From: Aphrophora alni
Taxonomy: Eukaryota > Arthropoda > Insecta > Hemiptera > Aphrophoridae
Assembly (NCBI GenBank): GCA_963513935.1
Contig: OY740774.1
Span: forward strand, 31,033,673 to 31,097,672
Direction: 5' to 3'
DNA length: 64,000 nucleotides
The stretch's first letter is position 1. The number at the start of each line of letters is the position of its first letter. The notes beneath the pieces were generated by a model. It did no database searches and was not told the origin of the DNA. It worked only from the letters and a program-made list of their open reading frames with translations. Shown here one piece after another: positions 24,091-35,299 of the stretch. The position numbers were made by a program, and so were the translations under genes.

Positions 24091-24922
24091 ATTATTGTTT
24101 AAAAACTAAATAAAGCGAAGCGTTACCGAGAACGATTACCGTATCAGGTTTTTACATCGTACAATGATGTCTAACTGAGATTCTTCTGGATATTGATGGC
24201 TGTATCACAGAGAGTGTTTAACGAAAATAAAATTTACTGGTTATGATCTAAATCGAAAGAGATTTTTGTGAAAAAATAAGAAGATTTTATTACAGCTACA
24301 TTCTATATATTTTACGTCTTTTCACTGATTAACCCCATATCAATATGATTGAAGGGATACTTATAAGTTCGTTTCTTAGAGGCTATATTTAAGGAAATTT
24401 TCATAAAAATTGTTAAATCTGATATTAAGCAATCTTGCTTATATGGCAACTACCCTCTAATTTTCATTTATCGGATAAAAATTAAAACTATCCATCCTTT
24501 ATACTAGAGTGAGTGAACTAAATGCTCTGAATATAGTCTAGCCGATAATCTTTGGCCGATTTAATAATAGCTTGAGATAATCATTACCAGGAGAAAACCA
24601 GGTTTAACGAGTAAAAAGTTTCCCATATGCAGAGCCGCCACGTAAAAAACTAAAAGAAGGCTTTCCAACAAAATTCGAAGCACTATAGAGCATCTTCGTT
24701 GTGTCTGTGTTTTAAGTTCATTGGAGTATATGCTTCTTTTTTCTATTCAACTTACAAGGTATTCCAAGTTATAAGTTTCAATGTGTATTAGATTTATTCC
24801 TACGAATATTCCATAAAGTGGGGAAACGTAATTCGCCGGTTATAGTTTGAGGACGATAAAACTGGTCCTTTTTGCAGATTGAAGAAAATTATTTGCTAGA
24901 AAAGCCAGCTCTGAACGAGAGA

Positions 24923-26280
24923 CAAGTTTTCTTACATGAAGAATCACCAAGGACAATAATCTGTGCACACTTCTCTTGCCATGAATACACTTACCTACAT
25001 TTTCGTTCTTGATTTTACCAAGTATCAGATAAAGTTATTATAATAGCCAAGTCTCAATTTCTTACATGACGAATCGCCAAGGACAATAATCGGTGCACAC
25101 TTCTCTTTCCATGCATGAATACAACTGCAATACCTACATTTTCTTTCTTGATTTTACCAAGTATCAGATAAAGTTATTATAATAGCCAAGTCGTAATTTC
25201 TCACTTGAAGAATCGCCAAGGACAATAATATGTGCACACTTCTTGCCATGAATACTGCAACATCTACATTTTATTTATTGATTTTACCAAGTATCAGATA
25301 AAGTTATTATAATAGCCAAGTCTTAATTTCTTACATGAAGAATCGCCAAGGACAATAATCTGTGCACACTTCTCTTTCCATGAATACAACTGCAACATCT
25401 ACATTTTCTTTCTTGATTTTACCAAGTATCAGATAAAGTTATTATAATAGCAAAGTCTTAATTTCCCACATGAAGAATCGCCAAGGACAATAATCTGTGC
25501 ACACTTCTCTTTCCATGAATACAACTGCAACATCTACATTAAATTTATTGATTTTACCAAGTATCAGATAAAGTTATTATAATAGCCAAGTCTTAATTTC
25601 TTACATGACGAATCGCCAAGGACAATAATCGGTGCACACTTCTCTTTCCATGCATGAATACAACTGCAATACCTACATTTTCTTTCTTGATTTTACCAAG
25701 TATCAGATAAAGTTATTATAATAGCCAAGTCGTAATTTCTCACTTGAAGAATCGCCAAGGACAATAATATGTGCACACTTCTTGCCATGAATACTGCAAC
25801 ATCTACATTTTATTTATTGATTTTACCAAGTATCAGATAAAGTTATTATAATAGCCAAGTCTTAATTTCTTACATGAAGAATCGCCAAGGACAATAATCT
25901 GTGCACACTTCTCTTTCCATGAATACAACTGCAACATCTACATTTTCTTTCTTGATTTTACCAAGTATCAGATAAAGTTATTATAATAGCAAAGTCTTAA
26001 TTTCCCACATGAAGAATCGCCAAGGACAATAATCTGTGCACACTTCTCTTTCCATGAATACAACTGCAACATCTACATTAAATTTATTGATTTTACCAAG
26101 TATCAGATAAAGTTATTATAATAGCCAAGTCTTAATTTCTTACATGAAGAATCGCCAAGGACAATAATCTGTGCACACTTCTCTTTCCATGAATACAACT
26201 GCAACATCTACATTTTATTTATTGATTTTACCAAATATCAGATAAAGTTATTATAATAACGAAGCCTTAATATCCTTTAT
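24923..26280. repeat. Satellite array of about 130-139-bp units, 539-bp higher-order repeat
   Basis: Ten units carry AATCGCCAAGGACAATAAT, GTGCACACTTCT, ACATCTACATT and CAAGTATCAGATAAAGTTAT. The AAGTC junctions fall at 25049, 25188, 25318, 25453, 25588, 25727, 25857, 25992, 26127 and (mutated) 26262. The spacing is therefore 139-130-135-135, repeated exactly twice (539 bp each), then 135. The two 4-unit blocks 25049-25587 and 25588-26126 are almost identical, whereas neighbouring units inside a block differ. The first unit (24923-25048) and the last are more diverged, as expected at array edges. No open frame is maintained. Confidence 0.97.
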
Positions 26281-26720
26281 AATGTTCAAAGCCTAAACCA
26301 TTCAGATAAATTATTTTTCCTTTTCAATACAGTACCCCCACCCCCACCCTGTTCGGTACGCCCTAAATTAAACGACAGACTTAACGGAAATGTATGAACT
26401 GTTACAAAGCGCCCTCACTGACTTGATTAAGGAAGCCAAAAACTAACAAAGCGCATTGTCTGAAAGTCGGCTTACTGATTAGCCCAGGCCGTCCCTACAT
26501 TCAATTGACCGATCCCCTTCAGTTATCATTCTGATAAAATCTTCCAACAGGAAATTATATATCGGGCCGAAAGTTTTTGTGAGCGGATTAAATCCGTGGG
26601 ACATATTGTTACGTAACTTTCAATATCAACATTTTATCACTGTGTTGCAGAGAACCCGGGGTTGGGTTTGATAATAGAAGTTTCAACCCCCTCCACATCC
26701 TCCCTTAAAACCTATTGTAA
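26281..26720. other. GC-richer unique segment next to satellite
   Basis: After the satellite the sequence becomes less AT-rich, with C runs (CCCCCACCCCCACCCTG at about 26335), GGGCCGAAAG, CGGATTAAATCCG (a small palindrome near 26583-26595) and CCCGGGGTTGGG. There is no long frame and no relation to other parts of the window. It could be a regulatory segment or an old element. Confidence 0.3.
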
Positions 26721-27660
26721 CGGAAATTGGAAGTCAAGTTAAACGTCAGCTTTCGGATGATTACAACTCGCACAACCTACAGACTTCCATGAATGCTATT
26801 ATCTTGCAGCTTACAGCATTCCTTATTGTTTTCCTATGTATTTCAGCTCAATACAAAATAAACGAGTCTTGTTACAATTTGGAAACTTTTTGAAACGAGT
26901 GTACAAGTTAGAGACATGATATACATTTAATACAAAAGTGAGGGTGAATAGTTTCCACTTTTAAATTGTAACTTGAATAATTTTAGTAACGAACAAATTC
27001 AATTGGTATAATTATATTTATAGTTTCTCTCAAATGTAAAATATTATATGAATTTCTGTAAAATATAAACAAGTATAATTGATAATTCAAGTCTTATCAC
27101 CTCATTTTTTTAAAAAATTGAAGTTATATTCCTTTAATTTATTTGATGATTTTAGGATGTGGGGATGTTTTTATTTTGTACCCCTTTTAGAGACATATAA
27201 ATACTAATAATAATGATCCATAGACAAAACCATTATGGATCTGCTGTATCTTTTTACAGGTTGATTTGTGGTCAGCAAACTTAACATAACCTAACCTAAC
27301 CAACTCTCCGATTTAATGACGATGCTTTGGTGATTGTCAACACCGTATCCTTTGGCGCCTTCAAGGGAATAACATCAATTCGGGGACTATTGGGATACAT
27401 AACCTACTTAGCAAAAATTTTCTAAATATATAGTCGCTCTGGTAGCTTGACAAACGATCCTTTTAAATTGTCATTGCCATTGATATAAAATCCCGTTTTT
27501 TCTTGATTTATCCACGAGGATAAAACATTAAAATTAAGTCAATTTGAGCAATCTTTGACTATACATAGATAATTCTGAAAAATATCAAAATATATCTAGA
27601 AACGATATTGAAAAAATATTTTCATAACTAAGTAGCTAACAAGGAAACTGTTTTAACACA
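26721..27660. other. AT-rich noncoding stretch with a short CCTAA tract
   Basis: AACATAACCTAACCTAACCA at 27284-27302 is a two-unit telomere-type tract. The last 100 bp may be a weak inward extension of the inverted arm that follows. No gene is seen. Confidence 0.5.
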
Positions 27661-28210
27661 GTACTTTTCTTCTTCCTTTCCTCGTTTTGTTCATTATCAA
27701 GTAATTTATAAAGTTCGCGCAATTAGAGAGATCCTTTTACATCGCTCTTTGACAAATTAACAGAAACTTAAATATAAACAAGGAAAATAAAGGGAAAAAA
27801 AGACTTCGTATAGGTGTAGTTTCTATACTATAGTTATTCTATAACAATAAAAGTTTTCTAGACATTTTTTATCGACGCAAGAAAATAACTGTTTACCTTG
27901 ATTTAATGCGCTCAACTAAGTCTGGAAACAAAGTTTTAGTAGTCATTATGCAACGATTCTCTCGGCTAATTTCTCGTTAAATACAACATGCAAAATACTA
28001 TTGTATTGTTTTTTGGTATAAATTAACGGTAATTATATGTTTCAGCTTTGAAAAATGTACCGAAAGGGTGAAAGATATATACGCGTTTCGATACCTTCGC
28101 TTCCACTATATGCCTCGTGCAGTTTAAATTAATCTAGGCAAGTTTAATTTAACATTTTTGATTAAATTCTCGTCCATATGTTCTAACGGAAATTATTATT
28201 ACTTTAAATA
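27661..28210 (-). repeat. Right arm of the large inverted duplication
   Basis: Reverse-complement partner of 20694-21240. Readable matches run in order from GTACTTTTC (27661) through GTTTTGTTCATTA, TTGACAAAT-AACA-AAACT, AAACAAGGAAAA and GCTCAACTAAGTCTGG to GTTTCGAT and ATATGTTC. Homology ends at ACTTTAAATA, and the next bases (28211 on) are TACAGCGTGTCC, a typical element terminus, so the arm stops at or beside another insertion boundary. Confidence 0.85.
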
Positions 28211-28240
28211 TACAGCGTGTCCAATAAGTAAGGTCCATAA
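28211..28240 (+). repeat. Solitary TA-CAGCGTGTCC element terminus
   Basis: TACAGCGTGTCCAATAAGTA resembles the TA-CAGGGTG ends of the elements at 32.6 and 51.3 kb and the terminus at 63.4 kb. No inverted partner was found downstream. It abuts the outer edge of the large inverted arm. Confidence 0.4.
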
Positions 28241-28525
28241 CCTGAGTACACTAGAGACTAAAAGTAAAAGGCAATCTAACAGTAAGCAGAACTGTTTCAA
28301 CTGTGAATAATTTGTAGTTTTCCTGTTGATCCCTTAAACAACATCTTACAAAAATCAATACGTTGGAAAGATTTGAAATATTCCACACGAGACTCTGAAC
28401 CATAGAAGCATAAAGCAAACAAAACATTATTAAATTTCTTACTTGACTAATTTTATTACTTTTTCGTGTATACTTATTACAGAGAAATGAGTTCAGTCAC
28501 AAATCTATGTAAAATTGTTGACGGA

Positions 28526-28601
28526 AATACCTAACCTAACCTGACTTATGCTAACCTAACCTAACCTAACCTTACCTAAGGTATTCTGACCTAACCTAAT
28601 C
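28526..28601 (-). repeat. Interstitial CCTAA (TTAGG) cluster
   Basis: About nine CCTAA units in three groups, broken by GACTTATG and GGTATTCTG. The 7-bp inverted pair AATACCT (28526-28532) and AGGTATT (28579-28585) brackets the main part. This is the longest such cluster in the window. Confidence 0.9.
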
Positions 28602-29362
28602 TTAAAAGAATTTTCTTTTGTAGAATGATGTTTGTCGTCTGTCGTGCTTTACAACCCAAAACGCGAACTAACTTTCATCAAGTTTATTATTTGGGAAACC
28701 TGTAACTCGTTTTAACTATTTAAACACGAATGTAGCCACAAAATTTAAGAAAGAAAAATGAAATATATAGCGAACTATATTGGGCTCAAAAAAATATATA
28801 GTTAAAAATATCAAAATGACAGCTAATATAAACAGTTTTTGTTATATCGCCTGTGTTATTTAACTTTTAACACAAAAAATTTGATAAAAAATGTAATTTC
28901 TAACATTTACCACCTAAGAAAAAGTGATATTCGTGTAGGCACGAGGTTCTCCAGTTCCGAAACACTGACGCAGGCGAAGCGAGTGAAGATTTATTAGTAT
29001 ATGCATATTTAAGATGCCTGTCAGAAACTCGTGACGTCAGGAGATTAGTGATGTACACGAATACTAGGTTCAGAAAACCTTTGTAAAAACTGTCTTAAAC
29101 AAACCCCACATACTACTTATAGACCCCTTGAGCTATCAGTCTAATTTAACATTTCCTACAAGACTCAAGAAACCAACTTTTGGGCATTAAATTTAGAGGA
29201 TCTGTTTGTATTACATTTTATTTAGGGAGCTGGGTATGTACTATGATGGTGCCCAACCAACTTGGCTCTCAGAAACTAGTCTATCCAACAATCGTTTTTG
29301 GGTAAAATGTCTACAGGAAAATGTTTTCTCTTATCTAATACAGTAGTTGTTTTTATTCTAAA
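28602..29362. other. AT-rich noncoding stretch
   Basis: GCAGGCGAAGCGAGTG (about 28971-28986) recalls the GCGAGCGAAGCG phrase near 19880. No boundaries or gene. Confidence 0.4.
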
Positions 29363-29429
29363 TTGAAATAGTTATTTGTGCAACTAGTGAGCAAAGTGGC
29401 ACTTTTTTAAACGAGAGAAAAATGTTGAC
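29363..29429 (+). repeat. 67-bp direct repeat, left copy
   Basis: Nearly identical to 29757-29824 (one substitution, GTGGCAC versus GTAGCAC, plus a one-base edge difference). The pair brackets the dispersed repeat 29436-29761. It is far longer than a normal target-site duplication. Confidence 0.9.
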
Positions 29430-29435
29430 CACGTA

Positions 29436-29761
29436 TTTAATTTTAAAGGCACACCAAAACCAGTGTGCCAATTCGCAAAGAAATAAAAAATTTCCGGGGA
29501 TAATTGACTTAAAATGTATCTTGACAATCGTTATTTAAAAGTAAATTTGGAACAAATACGGTGTATGCCTTATGTTACAAACGACGAAAGCTTAGCCTCT
29601 CTTTAAATCTCATTCAAAATATATTTTAGGAAGTTCACACAAAAATAAGAGTCCAATCTATCTTATCTCCCATATGAAATAAATGGGGAAAAGTCAGTAA
29701 ATTTTTATTTTTTTATTTCTCACATATAGAGTATTATAGAGAAATTTTTGTTGAGATTGGA
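29436..29761 (+). repeat. Dispersed repeat, copy A (copy B at 62158-62473)
   Basis: About 320 bp match 62158-62473 in the same orientation at about 95 percent identity. The repeat starts TTTAATTTTAAAGG and ends TTGTTGAGATTGGA. Near its start GGCACAC and GTGTGCC form a 7-bp stem around CAAAACCA. Copy A has 10-13 extra bases (TATTATAGAGAAA region) near its right end. No protein or poly-A tail is visible. It is a non-coding interspersed element of unknown class. Confidence 0.9.
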
Positions 29762-29824
29762 AATAGTTATTTGTGCAACTAGTGAGCAAAGTAGCACTTT
29801 TTTAAACGAGAGAAAAATGTTGAC
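29757..29824 (+). repeat. 67-bp direct repeat, right copy
   Basis: Partner of 29363-29429. It begins inside the last bases of dispersed repeat copy A. Confidence 0.9.
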
Positions 29825-31410
29825 ATTTTATCATGTCAATTTTATCGAGTTTAAAAAAGACACTTTGCTCAAGAATTGCACATTATACTTTGTCTACAGT
29901 TGTTATTTTGTGACAAATAAAAAACATACTTCAACAGTAACACAATTTAATAAAACATTCATTTAATACAATAATGTTCAAACAAACAATCAATTACAAT
30001 TCGATTTTTAATATCCACATTTTTCTTTTTTTTTTTTTTCAGATTATTTTAATATCTGAACTATCCATATTTTAAAACTAACTACACAAAATATAGCAGT
30101 AGTGCTAAACAACATATCAACACTGAGTAAGAAGTTCTCAAGTCAAAATTGAGGTTATTTATGAATATTACAAATAACTTAGTTGTATTGTTGAGGAAAC
30201 GGGATTGCCAACTTCAAAACTCGGCAAACGAAAAATACTCTCCGTGTACATACACTGTCAATCATATTCATGAATAATTACTTCCTTTTTCAACTTTAAA
30301 ACGCTGTTTTGTTGTTTATTTATGTTATTTTACATGTAAGAATTAATCTAACCTACATACGGGACATTCCTGTATATTATAAATCAATTCAAATTAACTT
30401 AACCTAAATTTCGTTTTGTTCGGTTGCCATTCGGAGTGAGCAAAGTAGTGGGCAAAGTGAAACTGTTGAGAATTCAGCTGTTTTGAAAACTAATTTAAAT
30501 GAACAAAATGCCACTTTGTCAACAACTGTAGACAAATAATATTTTCTCTAATATTTTCTTCCATGTATATTTTCGTTTACTAAAATTTTGTTCCACATCT
30601 GATCCTCTGTCAGTTCACCATAAACAGTTAAAAAACCAAAGAACAATCGTATTCATGAAGCACGTTCAATTTCGAGAACAAAACAAACTATTCCAGGGAG
30701 GTTATAGATAACATAACACTATCGTGTCGCTTCGTGAAACTTCGTCAAGCCTCGGGGCAATTTGTGAAATATTGAGACTGTTGGTGTTAAGCTAAAGGAA
30801 ATTTCACCTTGTTCTTGATACTGAAGAGGTTTATGTAATCTCGATATTTGAGCTAAGTTATATTGTTGGTTTGACATTTTGAAACAATTATTTTTAGACT
30901 GGTTAAACTCAAACTTCAAATTTAGCTTATTTTTATATACAGTTCGTTAATTAGAAAAATAAGTAACCAATTTAACAAATATGGTAATTTTCACATCAGT
31001 TAATTTATAATTAAATTTTCCCAATTAATTGTGTTTTTCGACTATATTTTTGATTTTACACTATTTTCTCAAAACTAAATGATACTGTCCTGGGACCTTT
31101 TTTTTACAATTTTTCAGAACACAAAATGTATAGGACCACGAAATTTTGAGTCGTAATTTGTGTTCCGTGAAATTCAAATGACCGCATATAATCGGTAGAT
31201 TAGACATCCGAGCGTAATCTTTCGCTAGCCATAACGAGCTAGCGATGCGTTTTTGGACCTATGTTTATATGAACGTATCTTATATTAAGCTGTATAATCA
31301 TTTCCCGAGAGATTGTCCTACAGTTCTGAATCACTCTTTATAAATATTGTTTAAATATAATTTCTAAAACGTAAGACCCCATGAAGTTTGGTTTATCACT
31401 GTTGTACACA
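29825..31410. other. AT-rich noncoding stretch with inverted TTTGTCTACAGTTG motif
   Basis: TTTGTCTACAGTTGTT (about 29889-29904) recurs inverted as AACAACTGTAGACAAA near 30523-30538, and GAGCAAAGT-type motifs lie beside both. This hints at a roughly 0.65-1.2 kb element with poorly preserved ends. No gene is seen; frames 29748-29966 and 30719-30919 look accidental. Confidence 0.4.
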
Positions 31411-31417
31411 CTATTAC

Positions 31418-31452
31418 CAATGACTACATAAATAATTAATATGTAGTCATTG
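31418..31452. mobile_element. 35-bp micro-element with 12-bp inverted ends and 7-8-bp target duplication
   Basis: CAATGACTACAT (31418-31429) and ATGTAGTCATTG (31441-31452) are exact inverted repeats separated by only 11 bp. CTATTAC flanks both sides (31411-31417 and 31453-31459), or CTATTACC if the outer C is counted. The ends are identical to those of the 456-bp element at 41633-42088. A 7-8-bp duplication and CA-starting ends suit hAT-type elements; that class is inference. It is probably an extreme internal deletion. Confidence 0.8.
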
Positions 31453-31459
31453 CTATTAC

Positions 31460-32334
31460 CAAGCTTAGATTTCTAGGAACGTGTAGTGAAAATGGTTGCG
31501 AAGTAAAATGATCCAGTGAATGGTTAAATTGTGAGACAAAAAGCTTAAGAAGTTCTTGATGACATTACGGGGGCTATGAAAAGAGATTGTCACGCATTAT
31601 CTCAAGAACGGATTGTCTGAATGACTAAAAAATTTCAAGTTTAATAAGATGTGGGTGTCTTATTTTATTGTTATATATATTTTTTAATCAATGAGTTTGT
31701 TAAAATGTGTTTAGTGAACAGTTTTAGGAACATTTAACTTAATAATTACTATTATTTTAAATTTAAGATTCACAACATATCAGTCACATATGATCACATT
31801 GTCATTTCATTATAATATAATATATTGAACTTTTATTTACGAAATATTTGTATCAAATAAAAACAATTGAAATCACTGTGTTTCTAGTTCAGAGATCAAC
31901 TCTGCCAAATATGGATCGACGGACTATTGTATATAATTTATCAGTATGTCCTTTATATAAGAAAATATTTTTTAAGAAAATTCTCTTGCTATTTATTAAA
32001 TAGTTTTCCAGTAAAATATTCGTTTTATTCAGTTTAAGATTGAGGAATCATTATTGAAACAGGTCTTCATTTCTTGTGATGGGCTTATGAAGTAAAGAAT
32101 TATACTTACATTTCTATTTTTATCGGTAAAATTTACAAAATTGTCAAACATTAAATTAAATTTTTAATATTATTCACTTAGTTTATGCACAGTAAATCAT
32201 CTGATTCTGTTTTTGATCTTGAAAATATTATTAATTCGCCACGTGTTTTTCTTTTTAATTTTTCAATTTGAACGTGTCAATCAAATAAAGTAAATTATTA
32301 CAGTATTGTTGTTTATTCTTATTGTTTATTTGAA
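31460..32334. other. AT-rich noncoding stretch
   Basis: Nothing recognisable. Confidence 0.5.
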
Positions 32335-32555
32335 ACAATTTAAATTGAAATTAAAAGTAACACTCGAACGGAATTTATCACAAATAATAACGCGTTTTAA
32401 CCAGAATGTCGCTATCTTCAGTGATACATGAGCTTCATCAGTCAATTTAAAACATCCTGAAGATGGCGATATGTTGGTGAAACGCTCTGGAGTTAATAGT
32501 CGTATTATTTGTTTGACATTGTGTTCAAGTTCAAGTTTAATTTTAATTTTAAAAT
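32335..32555. repeat. Foldback with CTGAAGATGGCGA...GAAACGC arms
   Basis: Left arm 32381-32421, read in reverse, gives CTGAAGATAGCGACATTCTG then GTTAAAACGCG. Right arm 32457-32511 gives CTGAAGATGGCGATATGTTG then GTGAAACGC and a 14-base insertion. Similarity extends outward (AATTTAAATTG / AGTTTAATTTTAATTTT) to about 32335 and 32555. The 35-bp loop holds GATACATGAGCTTCATCAG. It belongs with the motif sites at 5.4 and 24.0 kb. The 91-codon minus-strand frame 32326-32601 crosses it and is fortuitous. Confidence 0.75.
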
Positions 32556-32582
32556 ATCTCATCTTATTAAAGAAATTATATA

Positions 32583-32812
32583 CCGGGTGAACGGTGAACA
32601 ATGTGCCAAAAATTAATCTGGGTGATAGTACACTTCATATGCAACATCATTGGCGATATTAATCCCCACCATATCTCGCTTCGTTTTCAAAATATACATT
32701 CCCCCCCTTTTTTAATTAAAATGTAAGTTCTCAGTTAAATTTTTTTTATTTCTTACTTTATTTTTAAATTAGCAAGTAAAGTGACCCCATTTACAAAACT
32801 ATATTCAATTTC

Positions 32813-32884
<72 letters not shown>

Positions 32885-33630
32885 CGGGGAATAGGCTATG
32901 CCTTATTTACTAGCCCCAAATTTGAAAAATTGAATATTTAAAAATCTTTGTTAAAATTCTGCTTCATCTTCTTCATCTTTTTTTTTTCCCCCCAAACAAA
33001 CGACTACACCTACAGGTGTTTTCACCAAAAAATTTCACAAAAATTACCACTTGCTATATGATTTCCAAAGGGATAAGGTCATTGCTAATTTATTTTTTCG
33101 TGCATAGAATTACTGCGGCCAGAAAGTCAAAAGTCGTGTAAAAATATGAAAGTATTTTAGATTTTGGATCTCTAATTGACACTAAAAAGTGGTCAGTTAT
33201 AATATTTTTTCATTTTTTTTCTAAATTAATACTCAGCAGCAAACTTAGTTTGATACTCTCTACAAGAAAAAGAAAATGTCAACATCCTCAGAATTCCATT
33301 ATCAAGGTTATTGATCTGGTTAAATAATGATTTGACAAGTAACCAGTTTCTGTGAGTTTTCGACGTATTTCGACACTGCGGCTTTCTGGATAAAGTAAAC
33401 AGAGCAGGACGTTCTGGATATCCTAGTCTATACTCTTCTCCAGCTTTACGTGCGTTTTCATTTTACTTAACAGGTGAAAAATAAAGTGAGAAAATATAAC
33501 TTAGCTGAAAAAAACAGGAGGAAAATGTATATCTCGGAAAAGAGTCGATTTTGTATTACTTACCGGTACTGTGCAAATGAAGTGTAATATCATCCAGATT
33601 TTTTTGGCACATTGTTCACCATTCACCCTG
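32583..33630. mobile_element. 1.05-kb TA-flanked inverted-repeat element (Tc1/mariner-like non-autonomous)
   Basis: The left end 32583-32643 starts CCGGGTGAACGGTGAACAAT. The right end 33572-33630, in reverse complement, starts CAGGGTGAATGGTGAACAAT. About 59-61 bp match, including GTGCCAAAAA, AATCTGG and ACACTTCAT. A TA lies directly outside each end (32581-32582, 33631-33632), as expected for Tc1/mariner target sites. There is no transposase frame. The interior is unrelated between halves and carries a 67-T run, so something may be nested. It is a miniature inverted-repeat element by structure; the superfamily is inferred from TA and CAGGGTG. Confidence 0.85.
32816..32882. repeat. Poly-T tract (67 T)
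   Basis: Uninterrupted T run inside the 32.6-33.6 kb element. It could be the poly-A tail of a nested minus-strand retroposon, whose body would lie at higher coordinates, or a simple expansion. True length is uncertain, because long homopolymers are error-prone. Confidence 0.95.
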
Positions 33631-33632
33631 TA

Positions 33633-35299
33633 TAACTAATGAAATATTATTGTATTACATTTATCGTTATTTTAAAATTAGTAATATTTATGTTCTAAAG
33701 CTGTATATTTTAAATAAAATAGGTTTTTTACATAATCAATCGTGAAATAATACAAGTGCTGGCAAATTCAATTATATTTTTCTAGTTATATAATTATCAA
33801 AATTATTTCTTACAATATGTTTATTATTTATTAACTAACAATAAAACTATAACTATTGTTTTTATTTTCTTCCAGGTGAGTGCATAAAACAGAAAAATCG
33901 TCATCTGTAAGAATAACGAAAAGTATTCACGTACAACGTAAGTTAATTAATATTTAACCCTATAGCCTAGCTAATAAAATATTCCTGGAGTCCCCAAATT
34001 ACTTCTTACAAAAAACACCAACAAGTTCAGAACACGCCATCCAGTAGTATTCCCAATAATCAATCACGATTTAACGCACTGAAACCGCACTCCAAACTGT
34101 GTGCCGTTCAGCCACGCGCTGACGCCTCGCTTTTCACAGTTAACAAATTGCCCGATCGATAAACAAATTACTGTACCATCCATAATAAGGCAAACGCTGT
34201 ACTGACGCGTCGCTTCGTTCAATCATTTAAAATCGCTTTTAATTGTAATTAATTATGAGACCTCGCTGTTCAAAATATTAACTAAAAGTATAAATGAGAT
34301 AAATTGCGTTATTTATTATTCAATGCATTCACTTCGAATGACAGGGAGTGGTTCCTCGACATTCCTCTACTAGCTGGAGGGGTGGTTAAAGGGTTTAACA
34401 CTATAATAACCCCTCACGGGTACTTCTTAAATGTTAGTTGAAATATATTTTATATACAAATTGCACAAACTATCTTACGTATCCGTTCATAATTGAAATA
34501 CTAACCAAACAAAATTATTCGTCGTCAAAAGTGACAGTCTGGTAATTGTATGTAAAAAAAGTGTAAACCATACATTTAGCATATTAATTTAACAATATTT
34601 ATACATTTAAACAATACGCTTTACTTGAGTCGTAAATTTGGCTTATAATATAAGAGGAAAGGAAGTTTAAACGATAGTGGTCAAAATTTATTTTCGGTTT
34701 TGGAAAATATTTTTTAACAGGGTTTTCTATAATTAAAAAATAACGCACTTGGTATTACCACAAGTATTTATTTTGTTTTGCTGACCTAGGTTTCGCCTGC
34801 TACTACATTTTCGAAGGCAGGCATACCAAAATAAATGAAGCCTATATATCAGATATATAAATTATATAAATTGTTCTAAAAGCAGCTCCACGCATCACTT
34901 ACGAACCTGCATTTTTTTTTTTTTTTTTTTATGGATGGGAGCAATACGTTTAGTTTTTAGTGTCTGCATTTCGTGTTTTTTTTCCTTTTAGCAAAAACCC
35001 AAAATTTTGAGTTTAATATTGTTTAGGTTTATATGTTTATAATTTCAATTGTGTCAAATTAAGATGATTGTTATATCGTTCTGTTTATGTAAAATTGTGT
35101 TAGGTTGTACTGTTAAGAAGTAAACTGAGATAAATAAATAAAAGAGTATTTTGCTAAGTTACGAAAATGTATTTATTTACATACATGAATGTTAAAGCTA
35201 AATAATACATAATACTAGTTTGAACGCTAGTTTGTTTTAATTTAGAATTGTAAATATAAATATTGTCAACATAAATTTAAATAACATTTGCTGAATTTG
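33633..35299. other. Noncoding stretch with a GC-richer patch and a 19-T run
   Basis: About 33990-34220 has more CpG than its surroundings (GCCACGCGCTGACGCCTCGC, CCCGATCGAT, GACGCGTCGC). A T19 run lies at 34912-34930 after GAACCTGCA. No frame or repeat relation identifies a gene. Confidence 0.4.
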
